Source: Candidatus Eisenbergiella pullistercoris
GTDB lineage: Bacteria; Bacillota; Clostridia; Lachnospirales; Lachnospiraceae
Direction: 5' to 3'
Assembly (NCBI GenBank): GCA_019115665.1
Contig: DXDD01000143.1
Location: 1-36,673, forward strand
DNA length: 36,673 nucleotides
A program made the position numbers and the translations under genes. Each line of letters begins with the position of its first letter. Position 1 is the first letter of the stretch. A model generated the notes under the pieces. It was given only the letters and a program-made list of their open reading frames with translations. It was not told the origin of the DNA and made no database searches. Shown in pieces: positions 30,134-36,673 of this stretch.

Positions 30134-31861
30134 ATGTCGTCATTTTTCAGAAAATATCTTGCATCTTTCAGAAAAGAGCTTTTCGGCTTTCTTCTGTGCT
30201 CTCTCTGCTGTTCCGTCCTGACGGCGGCCTGTTCCGGCATCATGAACCGGATCGTGGAGGAGACTCTGGGCGGGCAGGGGGATGGCTCTCTTTTTCCTTT
30301 TCTCGGGATCCTGGCTGCCCTGGCGCTTGTATGGGTGGTCTTTCTTTTTCTGGAAAAAATGCTGTCCGGCAGGCTGGGGCTTCTGATCTCGCAGGAGATC
30401 CGGCAGGATGTGACGGAGAAGCTGATGCGGCTGAACTATGGATTTTTCATGGAGCAGGAATCCGGAGGCTTTCTGAACCGGCTCAACGATGATGTGCGGG
30501 ACGCGGCGGATTATCTGGAAAAGCTTCTCTCCACGGTTCTGTCCAACGGCGTCCTCATTCTGGTCCTGTCTATATATCTGTGTTCTGTGAACGGGATCCT
30601 CTTTCTTTTTTCCATTCTGTGGATCCCGGCCGTTACGCTGATTTTCCGGCGCGGCTTAAAAAGCATCCAGTCCCTTTCCGGAGAAAAGAAAAGGAATCAG
30701 GACGCCTTTACCGGGCTGGTCCGGGAGGCCTTTGCCGGAACGGAGACGGAAAAAAGCTTTCTGCTGGAGGAACAGAATCTCAGGCGGTATTCCTGCGCCA
30801 TCGACCGGATCCTTTCCGTGGATCTGAAGCAGCAGAAGCGGGAAGCCTTCCTGACTCCGTTTTCCTTCGTCACGCAGGCGCTTCCCACCCTGTCCTGCTG
30901 CCTGTTCGCCGCGCTGCTGTCCTCCTTCGGTTATGTGCAGGTTTCGGAAATGATCTCCTTTCTGGTCCTTCTCGGTTTCCTTTCCCAGCCCATCACCGGC
31001 TTTACCTCCGTGCTCGCCGATCTGAAAAAGGACAGCGTGGGTATACGCCGGCTGCGGGAGCTTCTGTCCGCGCCGGAGGAAAGCTATGGCGGAAGCCCGG
31101 TGATTCCGGCAGAGGACGCGCCCGTCCTTTCCTTTCAGGGAGTTTCCTTTTCCTATCCCCATTCCGGCCCGGTATTACAGGAAATCTCCTTTGCCATCCG
31201 CAAGGGAGAACGCGCTGCCTTCGTCGGAAGCTCCGGCGGAGGAAAATCCACGCTTCTTCTGCTCCTTCTCGGGCTGTATCCGGTCGAAAAGGGAGAATAT
31301 CTCCTCTATGGCGCTCCTTTTCGCGGGCTTGATCTCAGAGAAGCCCGGAAATGCTTCTCCATCGTGGCGCAGGAGCCCTTCCTGTTTCCCGGAACCATTG
31401 CGGAAAACCTCCGCTATGGAAATCCGGACGCCTCCTTCCTGGAGCTGGAAGCGGCCATGAAGGCGGTGGGGCTGGACAGCTATGTACGCAGTCTTCCAAA
31501 AGGGTATGAGACGGTTCTGGAGGAGGGCGGCGCAAACCTTTCCGGCGGGCAGAAACAGCGCCTTTCCATCGCAAGGGCGCTGCTCAGAAAAAGTGAGATC
31601 GTTCTGATGGACGAGCCGACCTCCTCCCTGGACGCTGCTTCCGAGGCGGAGATCGTCCGCCTTGCGGATACCGTCCTCTCAGGAAAAACCATCCTCACCA
31701 TCGCCCACAGGCTGAACACGATCCAAAATTACGACCGGATCTTCGTACTGGATCAGGGAAGGATCGCGGAATGCGGTTCCCACAGGGAGCTGATGGCGCG
31801 AAAGGGCCTGTATTACCGTCTTTTCACGAAACAGGAGCCGGAAAGGGGGAAGGAAATTTGA
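30134..31861 (+). CDS. ABC exporter half-transporter, subunit 1
   Basis: 575 aa. Six membrane helices (about 15-300) fused to an ATPase (about 330-570). ATPase motifs: Walker A GSSGGGKSTLL (about 366), signature LSGGQKQRLSIARAL, Walker B IVLMDEPTSSLD with catalytic Glu, H-loop TIAHRLNTI. This is a type IV (ABCB-like) exporter for lipids, drugs or peptides. SD GAGGGGGG lies 7 bases from ATG. The next gene encodes the matching half and starts within its stop codon, so a heterodimer is expected. Substrate unknown. Confidence 0.9.
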   Translation: MSSFFRKYLASFRKELFGFLLCSLCCSVLTAACSGIMNRIVEETLGGQGDGSLFPFLGILAALALVWVVFLFLEKMLSGRLGLLISQEIRQDVTEKLMRLNYGFFMEQESGGFLNRLNDDVRDAADYLEKLLSTVLSNGVLILVLSIYLCSVNGILFLFSILWIPAVTLIFRRGLKSIQSLSGEKKRNQDAFTGLVREAFAGTETEKSFLLEEQNLRRYSCAIDRILSVDLKQQKREAFLTPFSFVTQALPTLSCCLFAALLSSFGYVQVSEMISFLVLLGFLSQPITGFTSVLADLKKDSVGIRRLRELLSAPEESYGGSPVIPAEDAPVLSFQGVSFSYPHSGPVLQEISFAIRKGERAAFVGSSGGGKSTLLLLLLGLYPVEKGEYLLYGAPFRGLDLREARKCFSIVAQEPFLFPGTIAENLRYGNPDASFLELEAAMKAVGLDSYVRSLPKGYETVLEEGGANLSGGQKQRLSIARALLRKSEIVLMDEPTSSLDAASEAEIVRLADTVLSGKTILTIAHRLNTIQNYDRIFVLDQGRIAECGSHRELMARKGLYYRLFTKQEPERGKEI

Positions 31862-33543
31862 AAACATATCTTTCGCAGCTTCGTTTTGCCTTACAGTATA
31901 TTGCCGACAGGAAATGGAACTATATCCCCGCCCTTCTCGGCGTGGGCATCGGTTATTCCGGCATGAGCATCAGCGTTTCCCTGATCCCGCAGATCCTGAT
32001 CGATTCCGCGGCGGCCGGAGGCCTTCACAGTGCGGGACGGGGCCTTGCGGTATACGCCGGGCTCTTTGTCCTCTCCTCTCTTCTGGCCGTTCTCTCTCAG
32101 TATGCCTACCGGCGCACCGCTCTGCGGGCTGCGGCCTCCCTCAGGCTGCGGATCATGGAGAAAAAGACCCGCCTTCCCATGTCTTTTCTGGAAACCAGCC
32201 ACAGCGGGGAGCTGCTGTCCCGGATGCTTTATGACATGAACCGTGTTGAGGAGCTGTACCGGACGAAGCTGAAGGAGTTCGTCAACCCCATCCTTGCGCT
32301 TATCACCAGCGTGATCCCCATGCTGCTTTTAAACGTACCGCTGACGCTTCTGCTTTTATTTCTGTCCCTGCTCTGCCTGTTCGTCAATACCACCTTTTCC
32401 GGCAGGGTCCGCAGGGCCGGGCTTCTTGCCGCACGCTCCAACGATGTTCTGACAGAACAGTCCGCAGATATCCTCTCCGGCCTTCTGACCATCCGGCAGT
32501 ACCAGCTTGCGGATGCCCTGTCCGCGCGCTACCGCCTGGCCAATGCGGATTTTACGGAAAAATCCCTGAAACGGCAGAGGATCACGGCTCTCCTGGAAGC
32601 CATGAACAAGGGCTTCGACATTCTCTGCAGCATCGTCTTTCTTTCCGCGGGCTCTCTGATGGTAAGCGCCGGACAGACCACCTACGGAACCCTCGTCGCT
32701 CTGATGAGTCTTCAGTCCAGCCTGATCTGGGCCGCTCTGCAGGCCGGCAGGCGGTTTCCGGAGCTGTTTGAAAGCATCGCCAGCGTGGAGCGGATCGACC
32801 GTTTTCTGAAGGAGCCGGAGGAAGAGATCCGCATCCCCGCCTCCTCCAAAACCTGCAGAGACGCCTCCGCCTTCCTCGTCTTTCAGGATGTTTCCTTCTC
32901 CTATCCCCGGCCGGAAAAGGAAGCCGGCGGACAGACCGGGCAGAAAAACATCCTGGAGCATTTTGACCTGAAAATCAGGAGAAACGAAACCCTGCTTCTG
33001 TCCGGCCCCTCCGGCTGCGGGAAATCCACCCTGTTCCGGCTTCTTCTGGGCTTTTACAATGTGAGCTCCGGCGCTGTCCTGATCGATGGAAAATATCTGG
33101 ACGAATATTCCCCGCAGGAGCTTCGGGGAATGATCTCCCTCATCCCTCAGAAGCCCTTCCTTTTCCAGGGAACGATTCTGGAAAATATCCGCTGCGCAAG
33201 GCCGGAGGCTTCAGAGGAGGAAGTGAAAGACGCGGCGAAAGCCGCCTGTGCCCATGACTTCATCACCGCCTTTCCCGGCGGCTATGACCATGTCCTGACG
33301 GAACAGGGCCGCAGCCTGTCCTTCGGCCAGAGACAGCGCATCGCCATCGCCAGAGCATTCCTGAAGGACGCCCCGATCATTCTTTTCGATGAGGCCTCCT
33401 CCGGACTGGACAATGAATCGGAACGGGCCGTACTGGAATCGGTTCATACGCTCATCCGAAATAAGACGGCCATCATCATCGCCCACCGGAACGCCGACAC
33501 CTGGAATGCTGACAGGAAATATTTCTTTACAATATCGCATTAG
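31858..33543 (+). CDS. ABC exporter half-transporter, subunit 2
   Basis: 561 aa. The start is TTG at 31858, overlapping the upstream stop as TTGA with SD AAGGA before it; the listed ATG start lies inside subunit 1. Membrane helices (about 20-300) and an ATPase: Walker [18 protein letters not shown]-loop LIPQKPFLFQGTILENIR, Walker B IILFDEASSGLD, H-loop IIAHRNAD. The signature is LSFGQRQR rather than LSGGQ, so the paired nucleotide sites are probably unequal, as in many heterodimeric exporters. The 3' end contains the promoter of the next operon. Confidence 0.88.
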   Translation: MKTYLSQLRFALQYIADRKWNYIPALLGVGIGYSGMSISVSLIPQILIDSAAAGGLHSAGRGLAVYAGLFVLSSLLAVLSQYAYRRTALRAAASLRLRIMEKKTRLPMSFLETSHSGELLSRMLYDMNRVEELYRTKLKEFVNPILALITSVIPMLLLNVPLTLLLLFLSLLCLFVNTTFSGRVRRAGLLAARSNDVLTEQSADILSGLLTIRQYQLADALSARYRLANADFTEKSLKRQRITALLEAMNKGFDILCSIVFLSAGSLMVSAGQTTYGTLVALMSLQSSLIWAALQAGRRFPELFESIASVERIDRFLKEPEEEIRIPASSKTCRDASAFLVFQDVSFSYPRPEKEAGGQTGQKNILEHFDLKIRRNETLLLSGPSGCGKSTLFRLLLGFYNVSSGAVLIDGKYLDEYSPQELRGMISLIPQKPFLFQGTILENIRCARPEASEEEVKDAAKAACAHDFITAFPGGYDHVLTEQGRSLSFGQRQRIAIARAFLKDAPIILFDEASSGLDNESERAVLESVHTLIRNKTAIIIAHRNADTWNADRKYFFTISH

Positions 33544-33554
33544 CATGCTAAAAT
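33526..33554 (+). promoter_or_regulatory. Promoter of the amino-acid importer operon
   Basis: TTTACA, 17 bases, TAAAAT with an extended TGC. The -35 lies inside the last codons of exporter subunit 2. A 7-bp hairpin (CGCCGGC/GCCGGCG, about 33572-33592) follows in the leader. Confidence 0.65.
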
Positions 33555-33636
33555 GTGAAAGCAGCGTGCATAACGCCGGCGTTATAAGCCGGCGACATGC
33601 GCATCAAAAGAAAATCGACTGGGAGGTTATTTTATT

Positions 33637-34614
33637 ATGAAAAAGTTCCTGTCACTTACCCTGGCCATGCTTCTGGCCTTTTCTCTGACCGCCTGCGGAA
33701 GCTCTTCTTCGGATTCTTCCGGAAGCGCCGCCTCCGGAGCTTCTTCTGAAGCGGAAAGCACGGCGGCCGCATCGGATGCCGCTGAAAGTGAAGCGGCTGA
33801 GACGGCTGCCGACACGAGTGCGGCGGAAACCGAAGCCGCGGAGACGGCTGCTGCCGAAACGGGCGCGGCGGAAACCGAAGCCGCCGGCGAAAGCGATCTG
33901 GCCGCCATTCAGGAAAAGGGCACGCTGGTGGTCGGGATCACCAATTTTGAACCCATGGATTATCAGAACGCGGACGGCGAGTGGATCGGCTTTGACGCCG
34001 ACCTGGCGAAGCAGTTTGCCGAATACCTCGGCGTTTCCGTGGAATTTTCCGAGATCACCTGGGATTATAAGGTAATGGAGCTGGAAGCCGGAAATATCGA
34101 CTGCGTATGGAACGGAATGACGCTCACCGACGAGGTCACCTCCTCCATGGCAACCTCCACTCCCTACTGCACCAACTATCAGGTTCTGGTTTATCCTGCC
34201 GCTTCCGCCGCTGAATTTGAGGGCCTGACCTCTCTGGAAGGCCTGAACGTAGCCGTGGAATCCGGTTCCGCCGGCGAGGACGCCGCGGAAGCGCTGGGAG
34301 CCGCCACCGTTCCGGTGCAGGCGCAGGCGAATACGCTGATGGAAGTGGCCGCGGGAACCTCTGACGCGGCAGTGATCGACGTGCTCATGGCCGCCGCCAT
34401 GACCGGTGAAGGAACCAGCTATGCGGACCTTTCCTACAGCGTCAACCTGAACGAGGCGCAGGGTCTGGACTCCGAGCAGTACGGCGTCGGCTTCCGTCAG
34501 GGTTCCGATCTGGCGGATTCCTTCAACTCCTTCTGGGCGGAAAAGGTCGCGGACGGAACCGTGGAGGAGATCGCCAATACCTACGGCCTGCAGGACGCTG
34601 TCATTCTGGAATAA
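33637..34614 (+). CDS. Polar amino-acid binding lipoprotein (SBP family 3)
   Basis: 325 aa. Signal peptide with lipobox LTAC (Cys20). Residues 21-88 are a Ser/Ala/Glu linker (ETEAAETAAAETGAAETEAA type) like that of PstS here. The family-3 binding domain then begins GTLVVGITNFEPMDY, with FDADLAKQFAEYLGV, WDYKVMELEAGNIDCVWNGMTLT (in part) and the C-terminal FWAEKVADGTVEEIANTYG. Likely ligand is a polar amino acid, e.g. glutamine, glutamate or cystine; not resolvable by eye. SD GGAGG lies 10 bases from ATG. Followed by a hairpin and the permease and ATPase. Confidence 0.92.
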   Translation: MKKFLSLTLAMLLAFSLTACGSSSSDSSGSAASGASSEAESTAAASDAAESEAAETAADTSAAETEAAETAAAETGAAETEAAGESDLAAIQEKGTLVVGITNFEPMDYQNADGEWIGFDADLAKQFAEYLGVSVEFSEITWDYKVMELEAGNIDCVWNGMTLTDEVTSSMATSTPYCTNYQVLVYPAASAAEFEGLTSLEGLNVAVESGSAGEDAAEALGAATVPVQAQANTLMEVAAGTSDAAVIDVLMAAAMTGEGTSYADLSYSVNLNEAQGLDSEQYGVGFRQGSDLADSFNSFWAEKVADGTVEEIANTYGLQDAVILE

Positions 34615-34671
34615 GAATGGAATGCTTCTCTTTCTGTCCGGCATTCTGTCAAAATAATCGTTGACCTGTAT

Positions 34672-34704
34672 CAAAGGCAGAGGCGTATGCTCCCTCTGCC
34701 TTTG
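34672..34704 (+). terminator. Intercistronic hairpin between binding-protein and permease genes
   Basis: CAAAGGCAGAGG / CCTCTGCCTTTG pair perfectly over 12 bp with a 9-base loop and no long T tract. Partial termination or mRNA protection favouring the binding protein is likely, as at pstS-pstC. Confidence 0.65.
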
Positions 34705-34804
34705 AGCGGCTTTTCATCGCCTGCACGGCTCCGGCTGTCATTGTCTGCGCCGCGGCCGGGACGACAGCCAAAGAGCTTTGATGACACGATCGGAGGATGA
34801 CCTC

Positions 34805-35488
34805 ATGTTTTTCTTTTCTGATGAATTTCAGACCGTCGTATCCGCCCTGAACGAGGGATTTATCAAAACGGTCCAGCTGTTTTTTCTGACCCTCATCGGC
34901 GCTCTCCCCCTGGGGCTTATCATTTCCTTCGGCTCCATGAACCGGTTTGCGCCCCTGCGGTGGCTGACCCGCACCGTGGTTTGGATCATCCGGGGAACGC
35001 CGCTGGTGCTGCAGATCCTGATCATCTATTACGTTCCCCCGCTGATGAAGCTGTTCACCTGGGGAGGCGGAGAGACCGGGAGATTTACCGCCGTAACGGC
35101 GGCCTTTATCATCAATTACGCCTTCTATTTTTCCGAGATCTACCGGGGCGGCATCCAGGGTGTTCCCGTCGGACAGCAGGAGGCCGGACATGTGCTCGGC
35201 ATGACCAGGTCCCAGATCTTTTTCCGGGTCACTCTGCTGCAGATGATCAAGCGCATCGTTCCGCCCATGTCCAATGAGATCATCACCCTGGTAAAGGATA
35301 CCTCTCTGGCGCGCGTGATCGCCCTGCAGGAGGTGATCTGGATGGGCGAATCCTTCATGAAGGGAAACCGGGGATATGCGGGCCTGATCTGGCCTCTGTT
35401 CTTCACGGCTGTTTACTATCTGGCCTTCAGCGGCATCGTGACCATCCTGCTGAACCGCCTGGAAAAAAAGCTGGACTTTTTCCGCTGA
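34805..35488 (+). CDS. Polar amino-acid ABC transporter permease
   Basis: 227 aa from ATG 34805 (GGAGG 8 bases upstream); the listed start lacks an SD. HisM/GlnP type with GFIKTVQLFFLTLIGALPLG opening, TVVWIIRGTPLVLQILIIYY (RGTP is diagnostic) and the coupling loop EAGHVLGMTRSQIFFRVTLLQ (in part GHVLGMTRSQIFFRV). About five hydrophobic segments; it likely homodimerises. A 190-bp spacer with a hairpin separates it from the binding-protein gene. Confidence 0.93.
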   Translation: MFFFSDEFQTVVSALNEGFIKTVQLFFLTLIGALPLGLIISFGSMNRFAPLRWLTRTVVWIIRGTPLVLQILIIYYVPPLMKLFTWGGGETGRFTAVTAAFIINYAFYFSEIYRGGIQGVPVGQQEAGHVLGMTRSQIFFRVTLLQMIKRIVPPMSNEIITLVKDTSLARVIALQEVIWMGESFMKGNRGYAGLIWPLFFTAVYYLAFSGIVTILLNRLEKKLDFFR

Positions 35489-35518
35489 AGAAACGTCTGC
35501 GCCAATTTGCACTGAATG

Positions 35519-35551
35519 GGAGATCCGCGGCCCGCGCCGCGCTGACTCTCC
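35519..35551 (+). other. Intercistronic hairpin before the importer ATPase gene
   Basis: CGCGGC / GCCGCG with CCGC loop, flanked by GGAGA / TCTCC. It ends about 5 bases before the SD of the ATPase gene. Confidence 0.5.
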
Positions 35552-35566
35552 GGAATGGAGATAGAC

Positions 35567-36355
35567 ATGGCAATCCTGGAAGTCAAAAACATTGAAAAGC
35601 ATTTCGGATCCACCAGAGTACTGGAGGATATCAGCTTCAATCTGGAACAGGGGCAGGCGCTCGCCATCATCGGCTCCTCCGGAAGCGGAAAGACCACGCT
35701 TCTGCGCTGTCTGAATTTTCTGGAAAAACCGGATCAGGGCCGAATCATCGTTCAGGGGAAGACCCTGTTTGACGCGGCGGATCCTGCCACGCAGAAGGAA
35801 ACGGAGATCCGGAAAAAACGCCTCCATTTCGGGCTGGTCTTCCAGTCCTTCAACCTGTTTCCCCAGTATACAGCCCTGAAAAACGTCACCCTTGCCAAGG
35901 AGCTTCTCGCCAGAGAACAGCCGGACTTCAAGTCCGCAAAAAAACGGATCCTTTCAGAGATCGAAGCGGAAGGCCGCGAGCTTCTTGCCCGGATGGGCCT
36001 TGCCGACCGGGCCGGCCACTATCCTCATCAGCTTTCCGGCGGTCAGCAGCAGCGCGTGGCCATTGCCCGCGCCCTAGCGCTGCATCCGGACATTCTCTGC
36101 TTCGACGAACCCACCTCCGCACTGGATCCGGAGCTCACCGGAGAGGTATTAAAGGTTATCCGATCCCTTGCGCAGCAGAAAACCACCATGATCATCGTCA
36201 CCCATGAAATGGCCTTTGCCCGCGACGTGGCGGATCAGGTGATCTTCATGGACAGCGGCGTGATCGTGGAACAGGGCGACGCCAGACAGGTGATCGAGCA
36301 TCCGTCGCAGGAGCGGACGAAGCAGTTCCTTTCCAGTTATTCCGGGAAGGAGTAA
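35567..36355 (+). CDS. Polar amino-acid ABC transporter ATP-binding protein
   Basis: 262 aa from ATG 35567 (GGAG 7 bases upstream), starting MAILEVKNIEKHFGS as most of the family do. Walker A GSSGSGKTTLLRCLNFLEKP (about 33-52), LVFQSFNLFPQYTALKNVTLA, signature [16 protein letters not shown], Walker [16 protein letters not shown] and VTHEMAFARDVADQVIFM are the GlnQ/HisP set. Last gene of the importer operon, ended by a strong terminator. Confidence 0.94.
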   Translation: MAILEVKNIEKHFGSTRVLEDISFNLEQGQALAIIGSSGSGKTTLLRCLNFLEKPDQGRIIVQGKTLFDAADPATQKETEIRKKRLHFGLVFQSFNLFPQYTALKNVTLAKELLAREQPDFKSAKKRILSEIEAEGRELLARMGLADRAGHYPHQLSGGQQQRVAIARALALHPDILCFDEPTSALDPELTGEVLKVIRSLAQQKTTMIIVTHEMAFARDVADQVIFMDSGVIVEQGDARQVIEHPSQERTKQFLSSYSGKE

Positions 36356-36404
36356 ACGAATTTCAATCCACGCTCCGCTCTATTCTGTACTGTAAAAGAT
36401 ATAG

Positions 36405-36455
36405 AACGTCCGCTGTCTACACGCCGGATAGACGTGAGAAGCGGACGTTTTTTTA
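36405..36455 (+). terminator. Terminator of the amino-acid importer operon
   Basis: AACGTCCGCT / AGCGGACGTT outer stem enclosing GTCTA / TAGAC inner stem, followed by TTTTTTT. About 50 bases beyond the stop codon. Confidence 0.9.
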
Positions 36456-36500
36456 TTGTGATCCCGCCTGGTTCTGCCCTGCAATGGTCTTTTTTCAGAA

Positions 36501-36671
36501 CTACGCCTGTAATTTTATACCCTTTATGCCTGCGAGAATGATCCTTTTATTTTTTTCATGAAGATAATTCTCATTTAATTTTGATTTACTATATCTGAGA
36601 TAAGTGTCTTTGGTTACTTCTGTCAGATAGACTGTAAAAAATCTTTCCCAGCTGAAGTACTTCCTGCTGTC
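36501..36671 (-). CDS. Possible 3' end of an AT-rich leftward gene (partial)
   Basis: An open minus-strand frame of 56 codons enters from the right edge and stops at TAG (36501-36503). It reads SRKYFSWERFFTVYLTEVTK, then TYLRYSKSKLNENYLHEKNK and a basic end RIILAGIKGIKLQA. Composition is protein-like and basic, but codons are far more AT-rich than in every neighbour, hinting at recent acquisition. It is too short for a family call and has no start in the window. Between it and the importer terminator nothing else is seen. Confidence 0.4.
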   Translation of the reverse strand, partial: DSRKYFSWERFFTVYLTEVTKDTYLRYSKSKLNENYLHEKNKRIILAGIKGIKLQA

Positions 36672-36673
36672 TA

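Overview
The window looks like a chromosomal segment of an anaerobic, moderately GC-rich Firmicute, most likely a Clostridia/Lachnospiraceae relative. The signs are a DarA-type c-di-AMP receptor, a two-subunit class I fumarase, an SD-led gene style (AGGAGG variants with short spacers), sigma-A type promoters, Ala/Ser/Thr/Glu-rich lipoprotein linkers and a yybP-ykoY riboswitch in front of mntP. The taxon is inferred from gene content. About 32 protein genes are supported, plus one tRNA, one riboswitch and many promoters and terminators. No insertion sequence, prophage or CRISPR array is visible.

Layout. 1-600: leftward tandem promoters and a leader typical of an rRNA operon running off the left edge, then a leftward tRNA-Ser(GCU) with its own consensus promoter and terminator. 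607-2879 (-): fumarase alpha, fumarase beta and a PlsC-like acyltransferase. 3152-4225 (+): an M42 peptidase. 4286-5623 (-): a SnoaL-PAS-GGDEF diguanylate cyclase. 5813-10270 (-): pstS-pstC-pstA-pstB-phoU behind a Pho-box-like element. 10419-12973 (-): an ITPase-like gene, an AlaX-like editing enzyme and mntP, the last with its own promoter and Mn riboswitch. 13058-14436 (-): a SIMPL protein and a GNAT acetyltransferase. 14437-14754 holds a previously uncalled 25-codon methionine-rich ORF with promoter, SD and terminator. 14755-15498 (-) encodes a PD-(D/E)xK-like protein, divergent from darA at 15623 (+).

16038-25389 (-) is a nine-gene run: a GDPD phosphodiesterase, permease, ATPase, binding protein, second permease and second GDPD, then a PfkB sugar kinase, an MBOAT acyltransferase and its SGNH partner. 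Divergent to it at 25693-27151 (+) are an unknown 161-aa protein and a PHP phosphoesterase. Two GDPDs in the transporter operon suggest import and hydrolysis of a glycerophosphodiester, but the substrate is not proven. 27136-29914 (-): a serine hydrolase, an ArsC-family protein and a GH32 fructan/sucrose hydrolase. 30134-33543 (+): a two-subunit ABC exporter. 33637-36355 (+): a polar amino-acid ABC importer ending in a strong terminator. The last 170 bases carry an AT-rich open frame that may be the end of another leftward gene.

The freshest signals are the Met-rich mini-ORF with possible attenuator structures upstream of the GNAT gene, the transporter/GDPD/PHP island, and several short exact tandem repeats placed at promoters and gene ends. 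All calls come from reading the sequence; no searches were run.
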